Source: Melanocharis versteri (taxonomy: Eukaryota > Chordata > Aves > Passeriformes > Melanocharitidae). Taken from it: a DNA stretch of 64,000 nucleotides. Below are positions 51,894-63,317 of this stretch, piece by piece (positions within the stretch are counted from its first letter, which is position 1; each line of letters starts with the position of its first letter). The DNA is taken from positions 343,819-407,818 of the forward strand of contig VZTG01010463.1 of the NCBI GenBank assembly GCA_013397845.1, given 5' to 3'. The translations under genes were made by a program, and so were the position numbers. Under the pieces are notes generated by a model, which did no database searches, was not told the DNA's origin, and saw only the letters and a program-made list of their open reading frames with translations.

Positions 51894-54800
51894 CTCCAGA
51901 GACTCTCAAACTTTCATCTTCCACTTTTGAACCAAAAGACTGAACATGGATGACCAGGTGATAAAGCCTTCACCTTATCAGTTTCTCAAAAGTACAGAGA
52001 ATATATACCTTCATTGCAGTTATTGAAACTTATGCTAAGCTACTTGATACAACTTCACCAGCTAGTGCAGGGGTTGCTAGCAGTGAGTCCAAATCATCAC
52101 AAAATTGCAGAGACTAACTTGGTGATTCATTTTTCCAGGTTTCTCAGCAAGGCTGGTGGTTGGTTCTAATTTTCTACAACTGCTTGGCAATGGTACCAAG
52201 TTACATTGTGATGTAAAGCTTTTGCTATTATATCGACAGAGAATGAAGTTACACCTTTGCCTGCAGCATGGAAATACCATACAGAAAACTGTTATTTCTT
52301 AATCTCAAAAAGCCTCTTTGAAGTGCCAGAAGGTTTCTTAGCTGCTTTCATAGCCACAGAAATGTATTCATGTAGAGAGTATGCAACAGTAAATTTTAAT
52401 TTTAGAAGGACAGAAGTTTAATTTTGCTAATAAAATATAAAAGATAATAAAGTAAGGGGTCAGATGTTTGTAGCCTTAAGAAACAGCACCATTATGATTT
52501 AGATATCAGTCATAAGTCAACTCCAAATCAATATTTGACACTTGCACTATATTTAAATTATATTGCTCTAAAGTACATTAAGAATTCACTGTTGAGAATA
52601 CAATTATTCCACAGATCAGGCTAAAGAAGGACCAATATAATAAACAACTTATAATTGTATGTTCCCTGTTTCCTTTTGTTCCAAAATCCATCCTAAATAA
52701 ATCTTTTGTAATATCTCATTATAACTCATAATTTAGTTATATGAAGAATTAAAGAACTGAAATATGGTTATTCTCTAATACTCTGGATGTTTTGTCTCTG
52801 CCCTTAGGAATCATTTTACATGGTAACTGATTGCCAGAGCCACATTTCTTGTACCAAGAGTGATTAGGAAAAACAATATTATTTTAGAGTCTTGGGACTT
52901 ACAAGAGGACGTGATACACACTTATCAGACCTCCAGAAGACACAAGTATATGAAATTTCTTATCACTGTATGAGGCAGGGATTAGCAAATACCCTTCCTT
53001 TATTAGCATGGCAATTGATTAGAGGAAATCACAGCTACATTGCATGGTCCTGAAATGGAGAGGGTGAGTATTTCCAGGAGACAGACGTGCAGGCATACAA
53101 CCGTGTACCACTGCAGTGCCAGCATGGGGAGAGCTGTTGGATCACCCTAAAGCTGCTTCATCTTACCAGTGACCCTACCCAGGAATCTGTGGCATTACTG
53201 GGCTATACAGGGCAAAAGCTACAAGCTGGATGGGAAATGAGCTTGGCTGGGAGTGCTTCCAACTTTTATCTAATTCGGTCAGTTTGACACTAAAAATTTC
53301 AATTGCCAAGCTAAATTAAAATTAGCTAGAAATTCTAGACAATAGTAATGGCTTTGGTTAGGATGAGCTTTTCTTGAGAGGGGACAAAAAAAACAACCCA
53401 ACAAACTTTAGAAACTTCCAAGTGTAAAGGGTAAAATAAAATATCCATACAAACTTGAAGATTTAAATGGATAACTGATTCAAAACCCGATTCATTTATT
53501 GCCCTGAACTCTCTGCTTCTTTTTTCATCTCTTATTTATATTCTCTTGAGAAACTATGCTAACTTTCCTAGGTCATTATCTACTTCTGCTGATACAGAAA
53601 TTCAAAAGCAGTAGGATTGGGTCTTCTGCTACTGCAACCTGAGGTTTTGTAAAATCTCTCAGAGATCATAGAAAAGCAGCTGAGCAGGGTATAAGCACTT
53701 TCCAAAACAAAGCCTTTCCCTGCACAGTTTTCAAGACAAGAATGCTGTCTTGGTTGTGTGCGAGCTCCAACACGCATAAATGTTATTTCAGAAATCAGAT
53801 GTCTCATCCACATCAAAAGTCAGAATGATCCCAATCAGGAACAGCTGTTTTCACATGTCATAGCCAGATGACAGCAGCTACCGAAGGCAGACAGCTGAAG
53901 CTAGTTGGGATATTCCTACACATATCCACAGTGTGCAAACAAATATTTAAAGTTTGTCACCAGTGTTTGCCTTACAGGATTGTAAGGCAGAAGTTTTCTT
54001 AAAGGTAATTGACAGTGGTGAAATTTCCTCTCAGTTTTGATCTCCAGTGTGTGTGTTTGCCTTTTGAGGCAAACAGCTTAGGACCCAGCCCCTCCTGTAG
54101 TCACAGTACAGACAGGAAAAGAGCTAGCCTTCTCTCCCACCAGCCATGTTTGCAGATTTACGCTTTATTAACACCTTAGATTAGAGTCACACCCTGGACC
54201 ACTGATTTTTCCTACACTAAAAGTCTAGTCCATTTTCTATTTCTAGTAGCCCAGGAAAATGCCAGATCAATATTAAGACTCTGATGTCAGGAATTTAGGG
54301 AACCATCACAATCTCTTGTGCCCCACCATCAGAGAATTTCTCTTTCTATCACCCCTTTCCTAAAGAAACAGGCTTGCGTTTCTCTTTCAGGGAAGGCTGT
54401 TGTGAAGTTTGTAAAGTAGCAGCTCTCATGCCTCGTTTCTTCCAAATTTCAGTACATTATTAATCTGACTATAGTAATGTTATTCATTCATAGTTGAAGG
54501 TTCCCAAAGATTTGTCTTGAATCATTTCTCATCAGCTCCAAAGGCAGTCTGTCAGCTGCAATAGGAGTCTATTATTGTAACCCAATGTACTTGTGCATGG
54601 CAGAAGGACAGTTAAATAAATCAAGGCAGACTTGTGGGTTTCTAACTTGTTACTGTGTGTCTCTCTTTCCGTAACTGATCTGGTATCTGGCAGAGATGAC
54701 AGTGTGGATGAGAGCCAACTTGCTAAGGAGACAGCCAATGCTGATGGTGGAAGAGGAGATAGTTATTATCAAAGTGTTGTGGTAAGAGTGTGGCTTCAGG

Positions 54801-55607
54801 TGACATTGCTGACTTTGGAGGATGAGGTAAAAGGAACAATGAAATGCATGTTTTTCCAACTTTTTATTTTAGTGCAAATTAATCCAGAGCTAAGGAGTTC
54901 TAGAAGAACATGCAATTTCACTTTTCATTCTTCTGGCTTCTGAGAGGGCTGTAGAACTAAGATGCTGGTGATGACACAGAGCAGACAGGTATTTCTTATA
55001 AGAAGCTGGCTCGGAGTAAAAACAACCCACCAAATGCTTTGTGTTCTATTTTTGTCATTTTAAACATTTGGCAGAGTAACAGAGCACTTTGGAATAGGAG
55101 TGGATTTTGCTCTTTGCAAATGTAAATAAGTAGATCATAGCATAAAAACATACAAGTAAATGTTTTTTAAACAGCAAGAACAGAAAAAAATAGTGAGAGG
55201 AAAAAAATGTGTTGAAAACCATGAAAATCATCACGACCAACAGCAGAACCTTTAGAACGTTTAGGTATTCTTTTAAACAGAGAGATATAACTGTCCAGCT
55301 AGAGAGAGAAACAGGAAATAAAAGTGTTTTGATATTGCTGCACACATATATTTGAATTCTCCAGTATATTAAAACACATAAGTCCAATCAGTATGCTCAG
55401 CTAGTTATATCAAAGTAATTAAAAAGAATACAATGCAATATGCTTTCCTTCAATAGTGTAAATAGCATAATCAGCTTAATCAGAGCATTTGTTACAAATT
55501 CAGTAGCAGCTTTCTGAAATGCTCAATTTCTTTATTCTGAAATGTTCCCCATTGTCTTTTCTAAGGACATGAACAAATGTGAAACTATGAAAAACCGTTC
55601 CTACCTC

Positions 55608-55631
55608 TTTTTTTTTTTTTTTTTTTTTTTT
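55608..55631 (+). repeat. Poly(T) tract of 24, with a second T run nearby
   Basis: There are 24 uninterrupted T bases, followed 50 bp later by a 13-base T run (55681-55693) and a short A-rich stretch. No adjoining retroposed gene or SINE body was recognised, so I take these as plain homopolymers. Confidence 0.95.
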
Positions 55632-58600
55632 AATGGTCGTTTTAGGAATAATGTTTAAGGTTCAACATTTTTCTTTTTCATTTTTTTTTTTTTACTTTAA
55701 AAAAAGAACAGAAAAAACCTCTTTATCTCTCAGCATAACTAAAGAGCCTTTTCACTCAGTGGCAATTCTAATCTTCCTGTAATGATCTTGGTAAATAAAT
55801 GGGGGAAGGGAAAAGAAATCAAGACGTTGTATATCTGTCTTCTCCATATCTGCTTAATTTTGAAGAATTTGTTTTGTTGAAAATAGTGGTGGGAACCAAG
55901 GTACAATTTCTATCACAGTTTTCAATTCTAGTGATATTGAGATCCAGAAATTGGCTAAAATTCATTTCTGGGCTACTGAATGCTTCAAACATACATTTTA
56001 ATTTTCTCTATACCAAACTGAGGCCAGACTGAATTCTTCAGCCCAATATAGCTGTGAAGATTAAAATGCCAAAGTACTTCTCAGTGATTTCCCCAGCTTG
56101 CTCATACATGCCATTGATTTTTTGTTTCTTATGCATTAGTCTTTCCTGAGAAGCCTGAGACTGAAAAAATAAATTACATGGACCTGCTAATAGTAAGCGT
56201 GGATAGAATTAAGTCTTTTTTCATAGACCCCAGTATTTTGTTCAAGCATAGACAGAGTTCTTCTGAGCAAACTTTTGCAGCAGTGGCTAAGGCACACACT
56301 GGCCCAGATGTTGTTGGAACAGAATGGAAGCCACACAGCTTTCCATAAAAATATATCACACATTTATATCCCTTTAAGCACAGTGGAACAGCTCCTACAT
56401 GCAGCATTTTTATCTGCTCCAAGATCCATACACCACAAGTAGCTGACCAGTCAGAATGGCTGGGGGGCACTGAGTGGACATGTTGCTACAGCAATTTTTA
56501 AAGTCATGGACCAGGAGCATGTAGGAGAGAGAGCATAAGGAACAATCACTTGAATAAGTCATGTGCTCCATTTCTACGTGTTGATAATTTGATGAGTCTG
56601 AACCACCCGAAAATAAGGCAGTCGGCTGGTTCAGTTTTGCTATAAGTTATCAATATTCGCAAAGAAAATTTCTGCTCATAGTCAGGTAATTCGGAGAGCA
56701 AGCATGGGATACAATGGACAGAAAAATAAAGCAGTATGAGAGACAGAAGGTTCTGTTACCCTATCATGTTTAATATCCCTGCATATATATGTTCCTGAGT
56801 GCAGATTAAGCGTGCAAAGTTCTCCAGTAGAACTGAAAAAAAAAAAAAACAAAAACACCAGGGACTCTCTAATACTTACTGTTCAATCGCATTGTTCTAT
56901 AACTTTCTGAGGAATGGAGGGTTTAAGAAAAATAGAGGTTCTTTCTTTATGGTTGGACATTTTAAAGTTATCATTTGTAAAACCACATAAAATGATTTAG
57001 TTGTCAAAGAATAACTGAATTACATAAATAAAACATTACATAAAAGACATCTCAGTACAATTTATGTGAAGCGAATTTCACAAGGACCAGTCTATTGTAG
57101 AAAATTCAACTTATCTCTTCCTGATCCTTTTATTCTATCTAAACATAGAAATTTATGTCAGTTCAAAAAAATCTATTACTGTTTCTCATAACTGAATCCA
57201 TTATTTTCCCTCCATGATCCATCAGGTAAAAACAAGTGCAATAGACAGATCTAGCAGAGCCTTGAACATAAAAGGCCTCAAGAATAGAATGAGATCTGTT
57301 AAACCTATCTTGCTGTGCACTATAACTGGAAATGATAACCTTGAGGTTTAATTTAAAACAAGTCATAGCAAAGATTTCTGACTGTAATTGTTATCTGTCA
57401 TATAAATAAAATTATTATAAAATGGAAATGGGCTTGAAAAGGTACAGTTTTGCTTGTTGCATTGCCTGTAAGCAAATTGAACTCTGTGAAGGTTTATCAC
57501 TCTTTGCTGCCTTTCTCCTCCAGTCTCTCTTAATAACGGATCCATTTGACTGCAAAAATATGGCAAGAAAGAGCTGAAAACAAATGATTAATTTTCCATA
57601 TAACTTTTTATTTCCAGAGGTTTACTGATTCTGTTACATTTAGTGATTTTTGTCTCCTTTGTTCCCCTGCTAGCCCAAGGAAAAACAAAAGACCAAAATT
57701 AGACCTCATATTAGAGTGGCAGAATTTCCCTTGTATAGCAGCAGTTTCCAGACAGGCAAAATGAGGGAGTGAGTGCAAGTGCATGGATTTAAGCCAGAAA
57801 GAGGAACCAACAGATCTCAGATCAGCATCTGTGGTTTCCAAGCTTGGCCTCCACTGGATTGTTCATAGTGGCAAAGGGACTCTACCAGGCACCACATTTA
57901 GAGCAACCCAGAGCAAGAGAAAAAACGAACAGCCTACTTTCCTGCTTTTCCTTGCTTTTCAATTTGCTATGAAAAGAGAGTGCACTGGTCTCAGGACACA
58001 CATCAGTGAGGTGGAAACGGAGCTCAGGCTTGGAAGACAAAGATTCACCGCACCTTTTCACCTACAGTACATTTTGGGGGGGCCAGACATGCACAGGCTG
58101 CCTCAAAGATGAACACAAAATTAATTTACTTGATGTAGTGCCTATAATGAGACACACCAAAGTGAACCTACCTGCTGCTTTCAGACAGCACAGCAGGCCT
58201 CCCACCCTGGGAGCACATAGGAGAGGCAGCTGGCAGACCCAAACACCATTAAGCAGCTGTGGCTGTGCAAGCATGCAAAGAGAAAGCCGAGATGGAGTGG
58301 CAGGACGCAACAGCAGGGAAAGGTGCTTACCAGCAGCAGCCCAGTGTGCCAGGCTGCATCACCTGAAGGCCATCACACGCAGGTGCCTGCTGCTCACACA
58401 GTTTGGCAGGGTGCAGCTCACTTGCAGCTTCCGCCCCTTTCAGCCTAAGGTGGCTCCCGAGGCCACACTTGGTAGAGGGAGCCTGAAACAGCTCATTGCA
58501 GTTTGCAGCATGTGGATTATCACACACCCTCCTCAGCAAAGGGTCTCATCTCTGCCAGACTCCTTCACAGCAGCAAACACAGAGAACCCTGCCAAGGGTG

Positions 58601-60844
58601 CTTCAGAGGAGAAATGCAGTTTTGGGATGCTGATTCATTATCTCAAGGAGTCTTTCTCTCTCCTTTGACTATAGAAGAAATTAAGGAGACAAAGAAGTCA
58701 ATTTAGCTGGACAAATAGACTTTCTACTCCATAAATGCTGGTTTAGGAATATATTCTTTTTACAGGTGGGAATTTTCGTCAGAATTACTGGCGTCACGTG
58801 AGTAGAGTTCTGCAATATCCAGTTGACTTCCATCCAAGGGCAGAGGCCAGCAGAGAGCAGTGGGAACCAGTTGGTGTAATTTGGAATTCCAAAAACTTTC
58901 CTATTTCCCTGCTGTCAATTCTATTTTTTTTCCTGGCAACTTGTCTCCTGTGAAATGCACACGTCTGTGCTGATCTTTTATCAGCAGTTTTGAGGGGGTT
59001 TTTTTTGATTGGGCAAACTCAACTTTTATTTGCAACATTCTTAATGTCATAAGTCTGAAAATCATGTTAGAAATACTGCTTGAACAGGGAGATCACAAGT
59101 TTGACGCAGAGATCTTTCCACACAACAGCATTCCTATTCTTATTACATAAACCCACTCTGTGGGATTTGTTAACCTCATACTGTAACAGTGTTAAACACA
59201 GCTCCTAGCTAGACGAGAGATGCATGGATTGATGGAAGTTTGATAATCATAAATAACATCTTGTTGAGGCCATGAGCCAGAAGCTAGCACAAGTCTCAAA
59301 ACAAGCATGGACGGAGGACAGCAGGAGACTTTGCCTGGGAATCTCCCAGGTCTTTCCATGCCAATTCTTATCAGATGGGTTTGGCAAAGCCATTTAACCT
59401 CTTCTTCTTTCAGAGTGGATGATTACTTTCCAAAATCACATGGATGCTATGACAGCTAATTAATTATAACTGTATTATGCTTTACAAATTTAATTAGTAT
59501 AAAGAGAGTTAGTAGAGAGAAACACTGCACAGAAAATTAAGTTGAACACAGTGCTAGAAAGACACTGTAGTGAGATAGAAAGAAGAGAAAAACAATAAAT
59601 TAGGAAAGGGCTTTTGAATAATGAGTACATAAGAGGTATGTATGAAAGAAATGAGCAGCGTGCTGCCTTCCAAAGGTAGAGGAGGGGGAAAGGAAATTAA
59701 AAATTAGAAGCAAGGCAAGCAAATAAGATGAATAGATTTGAAGTATACAGCAAAGAAAAACATGAAAAAGATGTAATAAAAGCCACCCAGACCTTAATGG
59801 ATCTTTCTGATATTAGAGAAAAATGGTAGCACACTTACATTGACCTCACACTATGTTAACACAATATAGCTCTTAATTCCTGAATTATGTTGTTAAATAA
59901 TTAATTGATGAATGATAAGTAAATAAGTAAAACTTGGTTCTGTAAACCTCACAACTGAGAATATAAAACTGTCACATTGATACCAGATTTTAGCAGAACC
60001 AATATTGTATTTAGGGGAACGGCAAAAAAATTTTAACATCTCTAGCTATAAAAGCTGCTAGAAGAAGCACCTGGGCTCCATTTCTCCATGGAACAAAATA
60101 AAATGGATCATCTATTACTTAAATCTCCTGTATTAAAGTTGAATCTGGAGAAGGCAGAAGAAGGGATTGCTAGTTACTTTACAAAATACCTAGACCTGCC
60201 ATGTTGGAGAGGGTTCATGATTTGGGGGAGCAGGATTGAAAACGCTGTCACTCTAAAACACTGAGACAGTCTTGAGTTCATGTTAAAATATCTTTTCCTC
60301 CAATATACCTAAAATTAAGAACCATAAAATAAATCCTTACAGTTCAATGGTCAATAACTCATAGGTTCTGTGGCACTATTTAACAATCTTTAGAACAAAC
60401 AGCTTCATGAATCTAATAATAATTTTGTTTATTCTTGTGAAAGAAGTACAATAGACAAAATATAAAAAGATCAGCCTGTGCATCCACAAAACAAAATAGT
60501 TCCTTTTCACCCATGAATATCTGTTTATTTTCAGACATAGCAAAAGCACATGTACTTCAAGTTTAAGCAAGGCAATTAATTTGGATTCTGCTAAATCAGA
60601 GTCATCACAGTCACAGGATTACTTTTATTATTTTTCACAATGAGAGGACTCTGGGAGCACAGATCCTGCTGTGTAGAGCCATCACATTCCTTCATGAGAA
60701 CAAACTGATAGGAATGAAAAATCTAAATAACAGTAAATAATTATTTCAATAAAGAAATTACAAAAAGCTACAACAGTTACTTAGCCAGAGTAATTTCATT
60801 TGTTTTTTCTTGCAATCTGTCATTTTAAAATAAATAGAAGACTC

Positions 60845-61087
60845 TTTATTTTTTAGAAACACCCACCCTCCAGCTCCCTGATGCTTTGTCTTGCAAAGCA
60901 CTTGCCAGCAGCAAAAATTTTAAGAGTCTTTGAAGATTGGGGAGGAGATGAAACGTACCAGGATTTCTCAGCACCCCAAAATAACCCCCACACTGGGGTT
61001 AGGCTGACTCCACAGCCTCCGTCAGCCATGTTGGATAGGACATGTCCTTCAGGAGCTTCCTGAGGGTTCATTTCCCGTGGCCTGGGC
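60845..61087 (-). other. FRK: Probable 3' UTR and polyadenylation signal of the FRK-like gene
   Basis: Downstream of the TAG the minus strand continues without splice-like sites. The first AATAAA on this strand is at 60850-60845, about 240 nt past the stop, and a second is at 60629-60624. Either could set the mRNA end. An open frame of about 107 codons overlaps this stretch and the last exon, but it is out of frame with the kinase and has no recognisable content. The UTR end is an inference from the signal alone. Confidence 0.45.
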
Positions 61088-61281
61088 CTAGGCATAGGAG
61101 TAGGACTCAATGTCGAAGTAGCCCTCCAGCTGCGTGCTGAGGACGCTGAAGCTGGGCCGATCCTCGGGCTCGGCACTCCAGCACTGCTCCATCATCTTGT
61201 AGAGTGGTGCTGGGCACGTCTTCGGCTGAGGAAGTCTGTACCCACTGTCCAGCATCTGGATCACCTGGTATCCTGGAATAC
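61088..61281 (-). CDS. FRK: FRK-like Src-related tyrosine kinase, last coding exon (partial gene)
   Basis: This exon encodes the final 63 residues of a non-receptor tyrosine kinase. The acceptor reads TTGCAG|GT, and the first two exon bases complete a Gly codon split with the upstream exon (phase 1). That is the same place in the kinase fold where Src-family genes split their last exon. The frame runs through VIQML, GYRLPQP, a CW pair and the subdomain XI signature EPEDRPSF, whose Arg normally pairs with the Glu of APE. It then reads LEGYF and a short tail ending SYSYA before TAG (61088-61090). VIQML and YRLPQP match FRK better than SRC, FYN, LYN, PTK6 or SRMS, as far as I can recall those proteins. 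A Met codon just 5' of the acceptor is intronic and not a start. FRK family kinases act at cytoplasm, membrane and nucleus, and FRK is reported to restrain epithelial growth. The FRK name is likely; an FRK paralogue is possible. Confidence 0.85.
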
Positions 61282-63151
61282 CTGCAAGCCAAAATGAGTT
61301 CATCAGGCTACTCAGGGTCTGCTTAGGGATGCCATGTGTTCCTCTCTCTTCAGCACAGAATCTCCAAAGAATGATTTGGGGTGGAAAGCACCTTAGAGAC
61401 CACTGAGTTCAAAACCCCTGCCATGGGCAAGGACACCTTTCACTAGACCAGGTTGCTCAAAGCCCCTTCCAGCCTGACCTTGAACAATTCCAGGGACAGG
61501 GATTCATCTCTTACTGTTTACCAGCAATTAAAAACCACCTCCAGCATTTCCCAACCACCTCGCCCTGACTGCGCCAGCTGCATGACATCGCAAATAGGTT
61601 TGTCTGGGTGTGAGGCTTTCCCTCCACCATTCGGGTTTGTCAAAATTTTTCTGACATCTATTTAGCTTAAATAGTTCCTAAATCCCTCTAGTCTCGGTGA
61701 CTACAAAATCTTCCAAGAAAACCTGACCTGCTGGTGAATTTACCTCACATTTAGAAACTTTTCCCTAAAGTCAGCCCCAGGTTTCCTTGAGGGCAGCTGG
61801 GCCATGGCATCCTCCCTGCTCCATCACCGCCAGTCATGGAGAAGAAACCATTCCCCTGTCTTTGCTATACCTTTGTATGCTAAGACTATTGTCCTGTTCC
61901 CTTCCAATTTTTTACTCTTTAAATTAAATCTTGAATTGTGTTAGCTTCTTTTCCCTAGATCTCTGAATGGTGTTTCCTCTGCACATTATCCACTGCCACC
62001 ACAAATCAACATAACCTCCTCTAACTGATTACTGAGAACAAACTCCTGAAAGTAATACCAAGTAAGCAAATAGCCATGGCAAAACAACATTTTCTACTTT
62101 CAAGATACAGATAAACTATGCCTTTGCAAAGGGGTGATACTGAATGGATTTTCAGACAATATCCAGAGCCACGGTGTTACATATTTTTTTACACTAAAAT
62201 GATTTATTTCTCTGTGTGTGTGTCCATATGCACACACCTATAGTTTATATAAGACTTCAGGATGTTTTGCTTTGCTTTTTTTTTCTTCAGAACAATTTTG
62301 CAGGAGGTGAGGGTGGGAATCAAAAAGCAAAATCAATTTTCCTTTTACAGAAAATATCAGTTTGGGACCCTGTGAAATGTAGTTTATGGCAAACACACCA
62401 CCCCTCAGGCCTGTACAGACACAACATAACTTTTTTTTGCTTTAGTCCTTCCCTTGTGTTCTACTCACCAGCACAAAATGAGTCACAGTCAATCATCTCA
62501 CTGATATCTTGTGTTATTGGAGCCACAGTTCCTTGAGCATTTCTCACAGTACTAGAAATAGTAGCTGCTCTCAGACTACTATATCTGCTTTTGAGGTTGG
62601 TGACATTTTATTTTTTAATTATTTAATTCTTGTGAAGACTTTTAACTGCAAAGGTCAAATATGAGGGAAGAAGGTAAAAACCCACTGATTTATTTTTCAG
62701 ACACCTTCCACCTGAAGTGCTTGTGCAGCACTTCACACATAATCTATTCTTCCATGAGATATACTAAAAAAAAAAATTAAAAAGGCCAGGTTGGGGAATA
62801 AAAAACCCTTCCTTTATTTCTTCCCTTTTTTCACATTCCAGGAATTGGCATCTTTGATCTGATGATGGAGGGAAATAGCCAGCTGGCTTAGGTGCCTGTG
62901 CAGTGCAGGTTGACTCCAGCAAGAGGAAGCTTGAATATGTGCTAATCACAGCCTTTGCAAAGCTTCCAGGGAGCCTGGGGAAGCTAGAAGGTCTGACCCA
63001 CTAGATGGACCTCATCTGAACAGCCTTCTTCTTCTCTTTAAAGTTTTAACCCTTTAACATGCCTGTAGTACAGCCATTCAGCCTTCTTTTTTTGTGTCAT
63101 TCTGAAAGCAAGAAAAAAACTAGACTTCATTCGTTAAGTAAAAGTACTTAC
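61282..63151 (-). other. FRK: Last intron of the FRK-like gene
   Basis: This 1.87-kb intron has GTAAGT at its 5' end (63151-63146) and TTGCAG at its 3' end (61287-61282). It contains a degraded CR1 LINE in its 3' third (from about 61354). The remainder is unique AT-rich sequence with short T and A runs. I see no alternative exon in it. Confidence 0.8.
61354..61900 (-). mobile_element. Degraded CR1 LINE 3' fragment inside the kinase intron
   Basis: Read on the plus strand, it starts with the reversed CR1 tail (cagaatctccaaagaatg), then the familiar run with GACCAGGTTGCTCAAAGCCC and CTTGAACAATTCCAGGGAC. This places the LINE on the minus strand, the same strand as the gene. The first 150 bp are clear. 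A diverged middle part includes a TTTGTCAAAATTTTTCTGAC stretch like CR1. The outer part to about 61900 is tentative. It has no coding capacity left. Confidence 0.65.
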
Positions 63152-63317
63152 CAAGATAAGGCATCTCTCCATAGGTGATTATTTCAAACAGAAGTATCCC
63201 AAATGACCAGACATCTGATTTAATGCTGAATGTGTTGTAGTGGATTGCCTCAGGGGCTGTCCATTTCACTGGGAGTTTTGTTGCAGCCCTAGCTTCATAA
63301 ATGTTTCCATCTTCTCC
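63152..63317 (-). CDS. FRK: FRK-like Src-related tyrosine kinase, penultimate exon (activation loop to C-lobe)
   Basis: The exon is 166 bp, bounded by ATAG|GG and TTG|GTAAGT, which is a strong donor. It encodes 55 codons plus one base. It opens with EDGNIYEAR; this Tyr is at the activation-loop autophosphorylation position (Y416 in chicken Src, Y387 in human FRK). Next come LPVKWTAPEA, which holds the P+1 loop and the APE motif, then IKSDVWSFGILL (helix F with its invariant Asp) and EIITYGEMPYL. The IKSDVWSFGILL-EIITYG run is almost identical to what I recall for FRK. DFG, HRD, the ATP-binding lobe and the SH2/SH3 domains lie upstream, beyond the window. The frame joins exactly to the exon at 61081-61281 side (first exon base 61281), and no stop interrupts it. 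Nothing suggests a pseudogene: splice sites, phase and key residues are intact. Confidence 0.88.

Larger units (their letters stand above)
43050..60844. other. Gene-desert sequence 3' of the kinase gene
   Basis: No supported gene in 17.8 kb. It holds the A/C tract at 46919, poly(T) runs at 55608 and 55681, the hairpin at 51864-51893, an exon-like segment at 54694-54781, and modestly GC-richer stretches near 43630-43990, 47700-48900 and 58080-58620 whose longer frames have no recognisable content. Confidence 0.55.

Noticed and set aside
52066..52090. CAGGGGTTGCTAGCAGTG word resembling a hAT transposon terminus
   Set aside because: No matching inverted end or 8-bp duplication was found, and the word is too short to support an element.
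60853..61176. 107-codon minus-strand frame over the kinase 3' end
   Set aside because: It is out of frame with the kinase and spans coding sequence and 3' UTR. It is a composition artefact.
61282..61303. In-frame Met just upstream of the last kinase exon, as if a short gene started there
   Set aside because: The codons before the TTGCAG acceptor are intronic. The protein continues from the exon at 63152-63317 in the correct phase.
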